Assembly: GCA_943327755.2 (NCBI GenBank)
Contig: CALPYF020000042.1
Span: 1 to 35,066, forward strand
Length of the DNA stretch: 35,066 nucleotides
Source: Deinococcus hopiensis KR-140
GTDB taxonomy: Bacteria; Deinococcota; Deinococci; Deinococcales; Deinococcaceae
Direction of reading: 5' to 3'
Shown here: positions 7,041 through 15,613 of the stretch, piece by piece
Layout of the letters: each line of letters opens with the position of its first letter
Position numbering within the stretch: position 1 is the first letter of the stretch
Notes under the pieces: model-generated
Database searches by the model: none
What the model was told of the DNA's origin: nothing
The model's input: only the letters and a program-made list of their open reading frames with translations
Made by a program: the position numbers and the translations under genes

Positions 7041-8081
7041 TCAGTACAGGCTCAGCGGGTCGCGCGGATCCCAGCGGAGGTACGTGCCGAAATGCAGGTG
7101 CGTGCCCGTGCTGCGGCCCGTGTTCCCCACCCGCCCGACCGGCTGCCCCTGCACGACCAGCTCCCCGGGTTTCACGAGCGTGGCGCTCAGGTGCGCGTAC
7201 CGGGTGATCCAGCCGTCCGGGTGTTCCAGCACGACCGTCCAGCCCCAGCCCCGTTCGAAGTCCGCGCGGGATTCCAGCACCCGGCCCGAACGCGCCGCGC
7301 GGACCGGCGTGCCGTGCGGCGCGACGATATCCACCCCGTAGTGCATCTCGGGACCCTCGTCCAGCACGCGCTCGCCGTAATCGCTGCTGATGGCGTGGTA
7401 GCCGGGCAGCGGCCACGCCCAGCGGCCCGGTCGGCTGCCGGTCGCCCGGACGGTCACCGCGCGCGAGGCCGTCGCAGTGCGCGGCGGGATGACCAGTTTC
7501 GCGCCGGCCCACACGGCCTTCCCGCCCCGGTACTGCGGGTTGGCGTTCACGAGTTGCGTGACGCTCAGGCCGAAGCGGCGCGCGATCACCATGAGGTTCT
7601 CGCCGTCCCGGACGGTGTACGTGCCCGCCTTCACGGGCGCAGCGGTACTCGGGGCAGAGGAGGTGGGGACGGTCAGCACCCACCCGGCCTGCACGGCGTC
7701 CGCGGTCTTCAGGCGCGGATTCGCGGCGCGCAGGGCTGTCACGCTGACGCCCGTCCGCACGGCGATGCCACTCAGGGTGTCCCCGGCCCGGACGGTATAC
7801 GTGCCCACCTTCACGGGCGCAGCAACGGCACGCGGGGCAGAGGAGGTGGGGACCGTCAGCACCCACCCGGCCTGCACGGCGTCCGAGGACTTCAGGCGTG
7901 GATTCGCGGCCCGCAGGGCTGTCACGCTGACCCCCGTCCGCACGGCGATGCCACTCAGGGTGTCGCCGGCCTTCACGCGGTACGACCCGGCGCCCGCCCC
8001 GCCCGTCAGTCCTGCCGTCAGCACCGCGCCCAGCAGCGCCGCCCGGCCCCAGCTCGCCCCACCCCACATCCGCACGCCCAT
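7041..8081 (-). CDS. Exported LysM x3 - M23 family metallopeptidase
   Basis: 346 aa. A signal peptide (about residues 1-31, LLGAVLTAGLTGGAGAG) leads into three LysM peptidoglycan-binding repeats at about 33-78, 94-139 and 154-199, then an M23/LytM domain at about 224-346. The zinc site is complete: HYGVD (His247, Asp251), RYAHLSA (His297) and HLHFG (His328, His330). It is a probable peptidoglycan endopeptidase acting in the cell wall, or an activator of amidases as in the NlpD/EnvC group, but the full metal site argues for activity. LysM1 and LysM2 are nearly identical in protein and DNA (a recent duplication); LysM3 is diverged. TATGCT lies 8 nt before the ATG. It is the first gene of a unit with the ABM-like and SRPBCC genes. 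Confidence 0.92.
   Translation of the reverse strand: MGVRMWGGASWGRAALLGAVLTAGLTGGAGAGSYRVKAGDTLSGIAVRTGVSVTALRAANPRLKSSDAVQAGWVLTVPTSSAPRAVAAPVKVGTYTVRAGDTLSGIAVRTGVSVTALRAANPRLKTADAVQAGWVLTVPTSSAPSTAAPVKAGTYTVRDGENLMVIARRFGLSVTQLVNANPQYRGGKAVWAGAKLVIPPRTATASRAVTVRATGSRPGRWAWPLPGYHAISSDYGERVLDEGPEMHYGVDIVAPHGTPVRAARSGRVLESRADFERGWGWTVVLEHPDGWITRYAHLSATLVKPGELVVQGQPVGRVGNTGRSTGTHLHFGTYLRWDPRDPLSLY
7621..7983 (-). repeat. Tandem duplication of a LysM-coding unit
   Basis: Two direct copies, about 7621-7800 and 7801-7983, each coding one LysM domain plus its Ser/Ala/Pro linker. They agree at roughly nine of ten bases by eye and differ by one codon in the linker. The encoded LysM1 and LysM2 share the run SVTALRAANPRLK without change. 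This is an in-frame domain duplication. Confidence 0.8.
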
Positions 8082-8134
8082 TGCCGCGCAGCATACCCGC
8101 CCGCCCCCACCCGGGCCGTGAGAAAGCCCGCCAG

Positions 8135-8157
8135 GCGGGGGGTGATGGCCCCCCCGC
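8135..8157. other. Strong hairpin between divergent truA and LysM/M23 promoters
   Basis: GCGGGGGG (8135-8142) pairs with CCCCCCGC (8150-8157) across a 7-nt loop. It is preceded by CCCGCCAGGCGGG, another short dyad. No gene ends here, so it is not an ordinary terminator; it may be a regulatory dyad or an insulator between divergent promoters. Confidence 0.4.
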
Positions 8158-8219
8158 TCCAGGCCCCCAGCCGCGGGCTGCGTTGCATCTGCCCGGAGCG
8201 CTCCTTACCCTGTGGGGGC

Positions 8220-9035
8220 ATGACCGAGCGCCCCGACCCCCCCGACCCGCGCCCGGACTACCAGCCGCCCGCCGGGCACCGCCGCCTGCACCTGACCGCC
8301 GCGTGGGACGGCGCGCCCTTCGCCGGATGGCAGTCCCAGCCGGGCGTGCCGAGCGTGCAGGACACCCTCCACGCCGCGTTCACGGCGCTGGGCGCGGCGG
8401 CGTTCCGCCCGGTCGCGGCGGGCCGCACCGACGCCGGCGTGCACGCCGAGGCCATGCCCGCCCACGTGGACGTCCCGGACACCTTCCGGGTGCCCACCAC
8501 GAAACTCGCCCGCGCGCTGAATGCCCACCTTCCCCCCACCGTGGCGGTCCTGCACGCCGCCGAGGCACCCGCCGGGTTCCACGCGCGCTTCTCCTGCACC
8601 GAACGGCAGTACGTGTACCGCCTGCTGGCCCATCCGCAGCGGCACCCGCTGTGGCACGGGCGCGCCCTGCACGTCCCGCACCCCCTGGACGCCGCCGCGA
8701 TGAACGCCGCCGCCGCCGCGCTGACCGGCACGCACGACTTCGCGGCGTTCGCCACGCAGGAGGACCGCCAGACCATCCGTGAACTGAGGGTGCTGCGCGT
8801 GCAGCCCGGCCCGCTGATCTGGGAGGTCCACGTGCACGGCGAGAGCTTCCTACGGCACATGGTGCGCGGACTGGTCGGCACGCTGCTGCTGGCCGGGCAG
8901 GGCCGCCTGACCCCCGCGCAGGCCGGGGAGATCCTGCACTCGCTGCAGCGGTCCCAGGCGGGCGCGAACGTCCCCGCGCACGGCCTCTCGTTCACCGGGG
9001 CGCGCTACGAGAGATTCGAGGCCAGTACCACGTAG
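8220..9035 (+). CDS. truA: tRNA pseudouridine(38-40) synthase TruA
   Basis: 271-aa TruA, which isomerises uridines 38-40 in the anticodon stem of tRNAs. The catalytic motif AAGRTDAGVHA is present with nucleophile Asp71; the N-terminal strand LTAAWDGAPFAGWQSQP, the central ERQYVYRL and the C-terminal FLRHMVRGLVGTLL are all characteristic. The frame is open far upstream, but the ATG at 8220 is chosen because it is the first ATG close to the conserved N-terminus and has TACCCT at 8206-8211, 8 nt upstream. An extra 18-residue Pro/Asp-rich N-terminus precedes the conserved start. Its 3' end overlaps the convergent methyltransferase gene by 31 bp. Confidence 0.95.
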   Translation: MTERPDPPDPRPDYQPPAGHRRLHLTAAWDGAPFAGWQSQPGVPSVQDTLHAAFTALGAAAFRPVAAGRTDAGVHAEAMPAHVDVPDTFRVPTTKLARALNAHLPPTVAVLHAAEAPAGFHARFSCTERQYVYRLLAHPQRHPLWHGRALHVPHPLDAAAMNAAAAALTGTHDFAAFATQEDRQTIRELRVLRVQPGPLIWEVHVHGESFLRHMVRGLVGTLLLAGQGRLTPAQAGEILHSLQRSQAGANVPAHGLSFTGARYERFEASTT

Positions 9036-9688
9036 CGTTCCTCGCGGTAGGGGAGGCCGTCCGGCCCGGCGTGCGCGTCCCATTCCGGCACCCGCTCCGG
9101 CTCGGCCATCCACTCGCAACGGGTCACCCAGTCCTGCCGCGTGGGCACGCGCGCCCGCACGCTGACCCGCCACTCGACCCGCACCTCCCAGCCCACCGCC
9201 GCCAGCCGATCGGGCACCTGTGGGACGTCCAGGCGCGGCCCGACGTACAGGAACGCCGCGCCCGGCGCCGCCAGTTCCGGCAGGCGAAGGATCACCGAGG
9301 TCGGCCCCCGGCGCGACACGATCAGGTTGAACGGACCACGCAGTCCGGGCGGGACCTCGCCCTTCGCGTTCCACTCGTGAATGTCCGCGTGCGGGGCGTT
9401 CGCTCGCGCCTGCGCTGCCAGTTCCGGCACCATGTCGAACGCCGCCCAGCGCCCCACCCCGGATGCGAACCGCGCCGCGTCCGGCCCGTGCCCGCACCCG
9501 GCCTCCAGCACCCTGACCGCTGGCACCCGCGCGCCCGGCCCCAGCCGTTCCATGAGCAGCGCGTCGAAGGTCAACTCCGGGTCCGGGCCATCCAACGTGC
9601 GCCCCCACGGGTGTCAGTACCCGCCCAGCTCACGCGCCAGCCGCGCGTACCACTCCCGGGAATGCGGCTTCACTGATTCGAGGGTCAT
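9005..9688 (-). pseudogene. Class I SAM methyltransferase interrupted by an in-frame TGA
   Basis: From the ATG at 9688 the frame reads 24 codons (begins MTLESVKPHSREWYARLA, ends ELGGY), hits TGA at 9616-9614, and continues in the same frame for 203 codons to the stop at 9005. The downstream part has a class I methyltransferase core: motif I VLEAGCGHGPDAARF, an acidic strand end (AAFDM) and a motif IV-like strand (FNLIVSRRGP). The first part starts with a leaderless-type promoter hexamer (CACGCT, 6 nt before ATG) and reads naturally into the second (GGY-stop-HPWGRTLDGPD), so one gene with a nonsense codon is the simplest reading. Alternatively a shorter 196-aa protein starts at the TTG at 9595 (9005-9595). 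A CGA or TGG to TGA change, or a sequencing error, would explain it. Confidence 0.62.
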
Positions 9689-9759
9689 CAGCCCAGCGTG
9701 ACACGAGCCTCAAGACTTCACCTGCGCCAACTGGCCTGCCCGCCCGCTACCCTGACCCT

Positions 9760-10344
9760 ATGCCCCCAGACTGGCGCACGTTCCCCGGCTCCCTGCCTCA
9801 GCGGGACGGGAATCAGGCCGTGTGGCGCGGCGGACTGGTCGGCTGCGGCGCGCTGAGTGCGGCGTGCCTGCTGCGCCACCACGCCGCGCCCCTGGGCGTG
9901 CCCCTGCCCGACCGGGACACCCTGGCCGAGGAACTGGCCGCCGCGCAGGGCGCCTTCCGGCTGCCGCTCCCGCAGGGGCCGCGCGCCACCTGGCCATGGG
10001 CGTGGCTGACCGGCCTGAACTCCTACCTGAACGACCGGAACCTGCCCCTGCGCGCCCGGGGCCGCTGGGGCCTGCACCTGCACGCCCCCCTGACCGCGCA
10101 CCTCGACCGCCTGTTCAGCGCGGGCCAGCCTGTCATCGGCTTTGAATGCAGCGCCCGCGAACAGCACTACGGGCTGCTCAGCGCCTACGCCCCCGGTCCG
10201 GAGCTACCCGCGCGATTACATGTGGACGGCAGCACCATGCACCTCGCACCCCGGGCCGGGCTGGGCGGCGTGTTCTGGATCGAGGCGGTCAGCCCAGCTG
10301 GACGCGCAGTTCTTTCGGGCCGCGCAGGACGAGGTTCGCCTTGA
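9760..10344 (+). CDS. Uncharacterised protein, possible papain-like (C39-type) fold
   Basis: 194 aa, no named family recognised. The layout resembles C39-like cysteine peptidases: Gln19 and Cys29 in NQAVWRGGLVGCGALSAACL (Gln before a CG-x-x-A-x-x-x-L helix), then FECSAREQHYGLLSAYAP with His136 on a strand, then LHVDGST with Asp156. This would give Cys29-His136-Asp156, though the evidence is pattern-level only. No signal peptide. TACCCT at 9748-9753 lies 6 nt before the ATG. The C-terminus after FWIEAVSP turns into a low-complexity basic tail that overlaps the convergent P450 gene by 56 bp, so the true end could lie earlier if there is a frameshift. Confidence 0.55.
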   Translation: MPPDWRTFPGSLPQRDGNQAVWRGGLVGCGALSAACLLRHHAAPLGVPLPDRDTLAEELAAAQGAFRLPLPQGPRATWPWAWLTGLNSYLNDRNLPLRARGRWGLHLHAPLTAHLDRLFSAGQPVIGFECSAREQHYGLLSAYAPGPELPARLHVDGSTMHLAPRAGLGGVFWIEAVSPAGRAVLSGRAGRGSP

Positions 10345-11539
10345 ACGGTGGGTGCGGGTCGGTGACGCGCAAATTCGGGAAGCGGGTGGCGAGGGCGGCG
10401 AAGACCTCCGCGATTTCCAGGCGGGCGAGGGGCGCGCCCAGGCAGTAGTGCGCGCCCGCCGCGAACGCGAGGTGCCGGGCGCTGTTGGGGCGGTCCCAGT
10501 CGATGCGGTCCGGATGGGGGAAGACGGCGGGGTCGCGGTTCGCGGCGGCGAGCATGGTCTGCACGTGCGTGCCCGCGCTCAGCGTGACGGTCTGGCCCCC
10601 ACTCGTGGGGAGCGTGACGGTGTCGGCCAGGGTGCGCCCGTCGAGCTGCACGGGGGACACGACGCGCAGCAGTTCGTCGGGGACGTTCGGGTGGTCTGGG
10701 CGGGCAACCAGCGCGGCCCAGGCGTCCGGCTGGCGGTGCAATTCGAGCAGCGCGCCGGGGATGAGGTTGCTGGTGGTCTCGTGCCCTGCCCCCAGCAGCA
10801 GCACGGCGTTCGCGAGGAGTTCGTCGCTGCTGAGGCGTTCCCCGCCGTCCTCGGCGGCGGCCAGGGCGCTCAGGAGGCCCGGTTGCGGGTGGGCGCGCAG
10901 GTCGTCCGCCAGCGTGCGGAAGTACGCGCGCATCTCGGTGGCGTCGGCTTCCAGGCGGGCCATCAGTTCGGGGCTGCCCGTCTCCCCGGCGAGCAGGTCG
11001 GCGACGCTCTGCGTCCAGCGGATGAATTTCGCCTCGTCCTCGCCGCGCAGGCCCAGCATGTGCATGATCACGCGCGCGGGCAGCGGCGCGGCCAGCCCGG
11101 CCACCAGATCCACCTCCCGGTCCGTGGGCAGGGCGTCCAGCAGGGCGTTCACCTGCGCGCGGATCAGGTCGCGCTGCTCGGCCACGACGCGCGGCGTGAA
11201 CGCGGCCTGCACCAGGCCCCGCAGCCGCGCGTGCGACGGGCCGTTATGGAACAGCATCATGGGTTGCAGCAGCCGGATGCTGGCCGTGTCCGCCGGGACC
11301 TGCGAGATGAGCGCCCCGCTGCGCGCCGCCGGGGAGCGCAGCACCGCGCTGTTCAGGGCGTGCGACGTGGCGAACGCCGCGCCCCACCCGGCCGGGCTGA
11401 CCACGCCCAGGGGGTCGAGTGCGCGGACGGCCTCGTACGCCGGGTACGGGTCGCGGGCGGTGTCCGGGTGCCACAGGGCCTGCACGGTCGCCTGCACACG
11501 CTGCTGCTCGGGGCTGAGGGCTGCCAGGGGGCTGGTCAT
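10289..11539 (-). CDS. Cytochrome P450
   Basis: 416-aa soluble bacterial P450 with all family landmarks: C-helix HARLR (103-107), I-helix oxygen-binding AGHETT (251-256), ExxR (Glu289-Arg292 in DELLRVVSP), and the heme loop FAAGAHYCLG (359-368) with thiolate ligand Cys366. It oxidises a hydrophobic substrate using an external ferredoxin/reductase; neither is encoded nearby. Deinococcus has a P450 (CYP287A1) acting in carotenoid synthesis, but I cannot tell from sequence alone whether this is the same enzyme. It is divergently transcribed from an HTH regulator with an inverted repeat between, suggesting local control. No Shine-Dalgarno; CACCCT lies 5 nt before the ATG. Confidence 0.93.
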   Translation of the reverse strand: MTSPLAALSPEQQRVQATVQALWHPDTARDPYPAYEAVRALDPLGVVSPAGWGAAFATSHALNSAVLRSPAARSGALISQVPADTASIRLLQPMMLFHNGPSHARLRGLVQAAFTPRVVAEQRDLIRAQVNALLDALPTDREVDLVAGLAAPLPARVIMHMLGLRGEDEAKFIRWTQSVADLLAGETGSPELMARLEADATEMRAYFRTLADDLRAHPQPGLLSALAAAEDGGERLSSDELLANAVLLLGAGHETTSNLIPGALLELHRQPDAWAALVARPDHPNVPDELLRVVSPVQLDGRTLADTVTLPTSGGQTVTLSAGTHVQTMLAAANRDPAVFPHPDRIDWDRPNSARHLAFAAGAHYCLGAPLARLEIAEVFAALATRFPNLRVTDPHPPFKANLVLRGPKELRVQLG

Positions 11540-11562
11540 GCTTCAGGGTGCTCACGGCTCTC

Positions 11563-11588
11563 CTCGACCTGCAAGACAGAACGTCGAG
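11563..11588. promoter_or_regulatory. Inverted repeat between P450 and HTH regulator genes
   Basis: CTCGAC (11563-11568) and GTCGAG (11583-11588), 14 nt apart, in the 81-bp divergent intergenic region. The arm centres are about two helical turns apart, which suits a dimeric regulator such as the adjacent HTH protein. Confidence 0.35.
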
Positions 11589-11620
11589 TAGAGGCGGCGC
11601 GGGCGCGGTACGCTGCGGGC

Positions 11621-12259
11621 ATGCCGCGAACCTGGACGCGCCTGGACGACCCGCACGCCACCCGGCTCGTCCTGAATCCCGACTACGCGCACCTGCTGGG
11701 TCTGCTGATGACCCGCGAGTGGACCGCCGCGGGGCTCGCCCGGCACCTGCACCGCCCGCTGAACGCCACGCATCACCGCCTCACGCGGTTGCGGGACGCC
11801 GGGCTGGCCGTCACGCGCGCCGAACCCCGCCGGGGCCGCCCCGTGCAGCACTACCGCGCGGTGTCCGACGCGTTCCTGATCCCCTACCACCGCACCACGC
11901 TGGGCAGCCTGGAGGACCTGATCGGCCTGCACGAGGACACCTTCAATGCGGTCTTCCACCGCGCGGTCGTGCAGGCGGGCCTGCCGCTCGTGCAGCGCGA
12001 GGAGGACATCGCCGTGCGCCTGTACACCACGCCCGGCGGCACCCGCATGGACATCACCCCCCGCGCCGGGAGTTTCGACCTGCTGGACCTGCTGCGCGAC
12101 GACGCCCCGGCCCTGACCGCCAACTGGGGCACCCTCCACCTGACCCGCGAGGACGCCAAGGCCCTGCAACGCGACCTGCAGGCGCTGCTGAACCACTACG
12201 GCGCGCGCGGCGGTCCCGACGCGTACCTGTACCGCCTGAATCTCGCCCCGGCAGATTGA
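11621..12259 (+). CDS. ArsR/MarR-like winged-helix transcriptional regulator
   Basis: 212 aa. Residues about 20-75 form a winged helix-turn-helix: LLGLLMTREWTAAGLARHLH, then ATHHRLTRLRDAGLAVTRAE with the recognition helix, and a wing rich in Arg/Pro (PRRGRPVQHYRAV). The C-terminal 130 residues are an all-alpha/beta effector or dimer region with no recognised family. The ATG at 11621 is chosen over the long upstream extension of the frame because TACGCT lies 6 nt before it and the extension runs antisense through the P450 gene. The head-to-head position with the P450 gene suggests it controls that gene, itself, or both. The effector is unknown. Confidence 0.75.
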   Translation: MPRTWTRLDDPHATRLVLNPDYAHLLGLLMTREWTAAGLARHLHRPLNATHHRLTRLRDAGLAVTRAEPRRGRPVQHYRAVSDAFLIPYHRTTLGSLEDLIGLHEDTFNAVFHRAVVQAGLPLVQREEDIAVRLYTTPGGTRMDITPRAGSFDLLDLLRDDAPALTANWGTLHLTREDAKALQRDLQALLNHYGARGGPDAYLYRLNLAPAD

Positions 12260-12262
12260 GGG

Positions 12263-12313
12263 TGTGGGAAGTAGGCAGTGGGTTGTAGGGATGTTCCCAC
12301 AGCCCACAACCCA
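12263..12313. terminator. Convergent-junction terminator with interleaved inverted repeats
   Basis: Between the regulator stop (12259) and the aguB stop (12315). TGTGGGAA (12263-12270) pairs with TTCCCACA (12294-12301), and TGGGTTGT (12279-12286) pairs with ACAACCCA (12306-12313). The order a-b-a'-b' means the two stems are either alternatives or form a pseudoknot. The region is built from degenerate GTGGG units. Confidence 0.6.
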
Positions 12314-12314
12314 T

Positions 12315-13202
<888 letters not shown>

Positions 13203-13269
13203 GGCCCACACGCTACCGGATGCACCGGCGCGCAATGGTGCGCGCGGACTTCAGGGCGGCTTGCAGAAC

Positions 13270-13300
13270 CGGCCCCGCCGCGCGGGTGCGGGCGGGGCCG
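13270..13300 (-). terminator. Terminator after the cytolysin-like gene
   Basis: Perfect 10-bp stem CGGCCCCGCC (13270-13279) / GGCGGGGCCG (13291-13300), 11-nt loop, located 16 nt past the stop at 13316 and before aguB. Only a weak T-rich stretch follows on the minus strand. Confidence 0.65.
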
Positions 13301-13315
13301 TCCGGCGGGCGCGGG

Positions 13316-14896
13316 TCAGTTCAGGCGGCTGAATTCGATGATCAGGACGCCGTCCGCGTCGGATTCCCCGCGCCGCCGGATCTCGCGGCGGACGGTGGTG
13401 CGGCCCGGGTCGGCGCGGAACTCGGCGGCGACGGCGTTCAGGTCGATCAGGTCGTTGAAGTTCCCCACCACGTCGTTCGCGCTGGTCGAGTCGTAATCCA
13501 TGACGCTGCCGCTGATGCGGGCGCTGCGCGGCTCGTCGTAGTTCAGGGTCAGCGGGAGGGGCTGGGCGGTCACGGTGAAGGTCTGGCCCTTGTACAGGTC
13601 GAAGTGGCTGCCGGAGCCCACGTTCCACAGGGCCTGCCCGTCCCAGCTGAGGCTGCCGTAGATATCGTCGTACTTGCTGTCCTCGGGCTCGATGGACTGG
13701 TAGTACATCCGCATGCTGACCTTCACGCTGGCGGGATTGCACACCGTCGCGGCGTACCGGCCGGTCGTGCTGAACGCCGCGTACAGGCCGCTGTCCACGT
13801 CGCGGGCGGTGTAGCTGATCGGGACGAGCGTGGTGGGCGTCGCGGGCCGCTGGAAGTACGAGCCGAGTTTCTGCGTGCGGATCAGGTCCACGACCGCCTG
13901 CTCGTCGCCGCCGCTGGCGTACACCTTGAACGAACTGCCCTGGATGACCTTCTTCACGTCCACGTTCAGGCTGCCGCTCGCGCCGTACGCGACGCCCTCG
14001 TACGCGGCCTGCAGGGCCAGTTTCATCTCCTGACTGCTGTAATTGCTCGTCATGGTGACCATCAGCAGGCGACCGTACGTGAGGCTGTCGATGTACGCCG
14101 CGCCGCTGACGGCCGTCAGGTCCTCGGGCGTGGGGTTCAGCAGGAACGCGTCGCGCGCCGGGCGGCCCCCCAGGTCGGCGTTCACGGTGAAGGCGTTCTG
14201 CACGAACGCCGCCGTGACCGTGTTGTTCAGGCTGCTGCTGGCGCTCGACAGGTTCATGGACACCTTGCCGGTCAGGTAGCGGGCGTTCAGCCCGAGGTTC
14301 AGGGCGCTCGTCTCGGCGGTGCTCTGCTCGGTCACCTCGTAGCGGGTGCTCGACCCGTACGGCGTGCCGCTCAGTGCCTGCCGGATGCCGGCCAGGGCGC
14401 CGTTGTACGCGCTGAGGTTCGGCTGGATGGTCGCGCTGCCGTTCGCGATGGGCAGCGCCGTCGTGACCCGGTACGGCGCGCGGCGGGATTCGGGCACGTT
14501 GACGGCCCTCAGGGACCCCAGGCCGTTCTGGAGGGTGCTGGCGTCCACGAGCGACCCCACCCACATCTTGTCGCCGTCGAGGTTGTACGTGGCGTACTCG
14601 ATGGGGGCCGTCGCCACGTTGAAGGTCTCGCGCGAACACACCAGCGGCCCCGCGCTGCCCGCCGCGGCGTACGAGTCCTTCGTGACGCTGCTCTTCTTCA
14701 GCGGCTGCGTGCCCGGCACGAGCAGGGGCCGCAGCCCCAGGCCCGGCACCGGTACGGGCAGGGGACGCGGCACCACGGTGGGGGCCCGCACGGGCAGCGG
14801 GAACGCGCCCTGCGCGGCGGCGGGCGCGGCACTAGGCGCGAGCAGGGCAGTCAGCAGCAGCGCGTGAACGGGACGGACGGGACTGGATCGGCGCAT
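13316..14896 (-). CDS. Thiol-activated cytolysin (cholesterol-dependent cytolysin) family protein
   Basis: 526-aa secreted protein with signal peptide ending about AAAQ29 and a Pro-rich spacer to about 67. Residues about 95-385 match the CDC pore-forming core: the entry segment YATYNLDGDKMWVGSLVDAS (resembling the 'NPxxxxxxPGALI' region), SAAYIDSLTYGRLLMVTMTS before the central sheet bend (Tyr-Gly-Arg at 274-276), the diglycine SFKVYASGGD (Gly329-Gly330), and VPISYTARDVDSGLYAAF like the CDC 'YPISYTSVFLKDNxVAAV'. Serine/Thr/Asn-rich 186-245 corresponds to TMH1/membrane-inserting regions. After about 390 the sequence diverges: no domain-4 undecapeptide (ECTGLAWEWWR) and no Thr-Leu cholesterol pair, so it is CDC-like (CDCL). 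Ribosome site AGGAG, 6 nt before ATG 14896. Target membrane unknown. Confidence 0.8.
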   Translation of the reverse strand: MRRSSPVRPVHALLLTALLAPSAAPAAAQGAFPLPVRAPTVVPRPLPVPVPGLGLRPLLVPGTQPLKKSSVTKDSYAAAGSAGPLVCSRETFNVATAPIEYATYNLDGDKMWVGSLVDASTLQNGLGSLRAVNVPESRRAPYRVTTALPIANGSATIQPNLSAYNGALAGIRQALSGTPYGSSTRYEVTEQSTAETSALNLGLNARYLTGKVSMNLSSASSSLNNTVTAAFVQNAFTVNADLGGRPARDAFLLNPTPEDLTAVSGAAYIDSLTYGRLLMVTMTSNYSSQEMKLALQAAYEGVAYGASGSLNVDVKKVIQGSSFKVYASGGDEQAVVDLIRTQKLGSYFQRPATPTTLVPISYTARDVDSGLYAAFSTTGRYAATVCNPASVKVSMRMYYQSIEPEDSKYDDIYGSLSWDGQALWNVGSGSHFDLYKGQTFTVTAQPLPLTLNYDEPRSARISGSVMDYDSTSANDVVGNFNDLIDLNAVAAEFRADPGRTTVRREIRRRGESDADGVLIIEFSRLN

Positions 14897-15010
14897 GGGG
14901 CACTCCTGGGAACCACCGGGATGTTCAGGCGCGCACTCGCGGCCCGGGGGGGTGGTGACGCCCGCAGCATGCGCGGCCACCCATGATCAACCCGTGATCG
15001 GGCCCGCGCG

Positions 15011-15609
<599 letters not shown>

Positions 15610-15613
<4 letters not shown>

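Noticed and set aside
7621..7983. CRISPR-like or non-coding direct repeat
   Set aside because: The repeat is coding: two LysM domains in frame, with no spacers.
9614..9616. TGA in the methyltransferase as selenocysteine
   Set aside because: No selenoprotein family match, no Cys expected at this position, and no obvious SECIS hairpin directly downstream.
10142..11620. Long upstream extension of the HTH regulator frame
   Set aside because: It is antisense to the P450 gene and low-complexity; the regulator starts at 11621 with a promoter-like hexamer.
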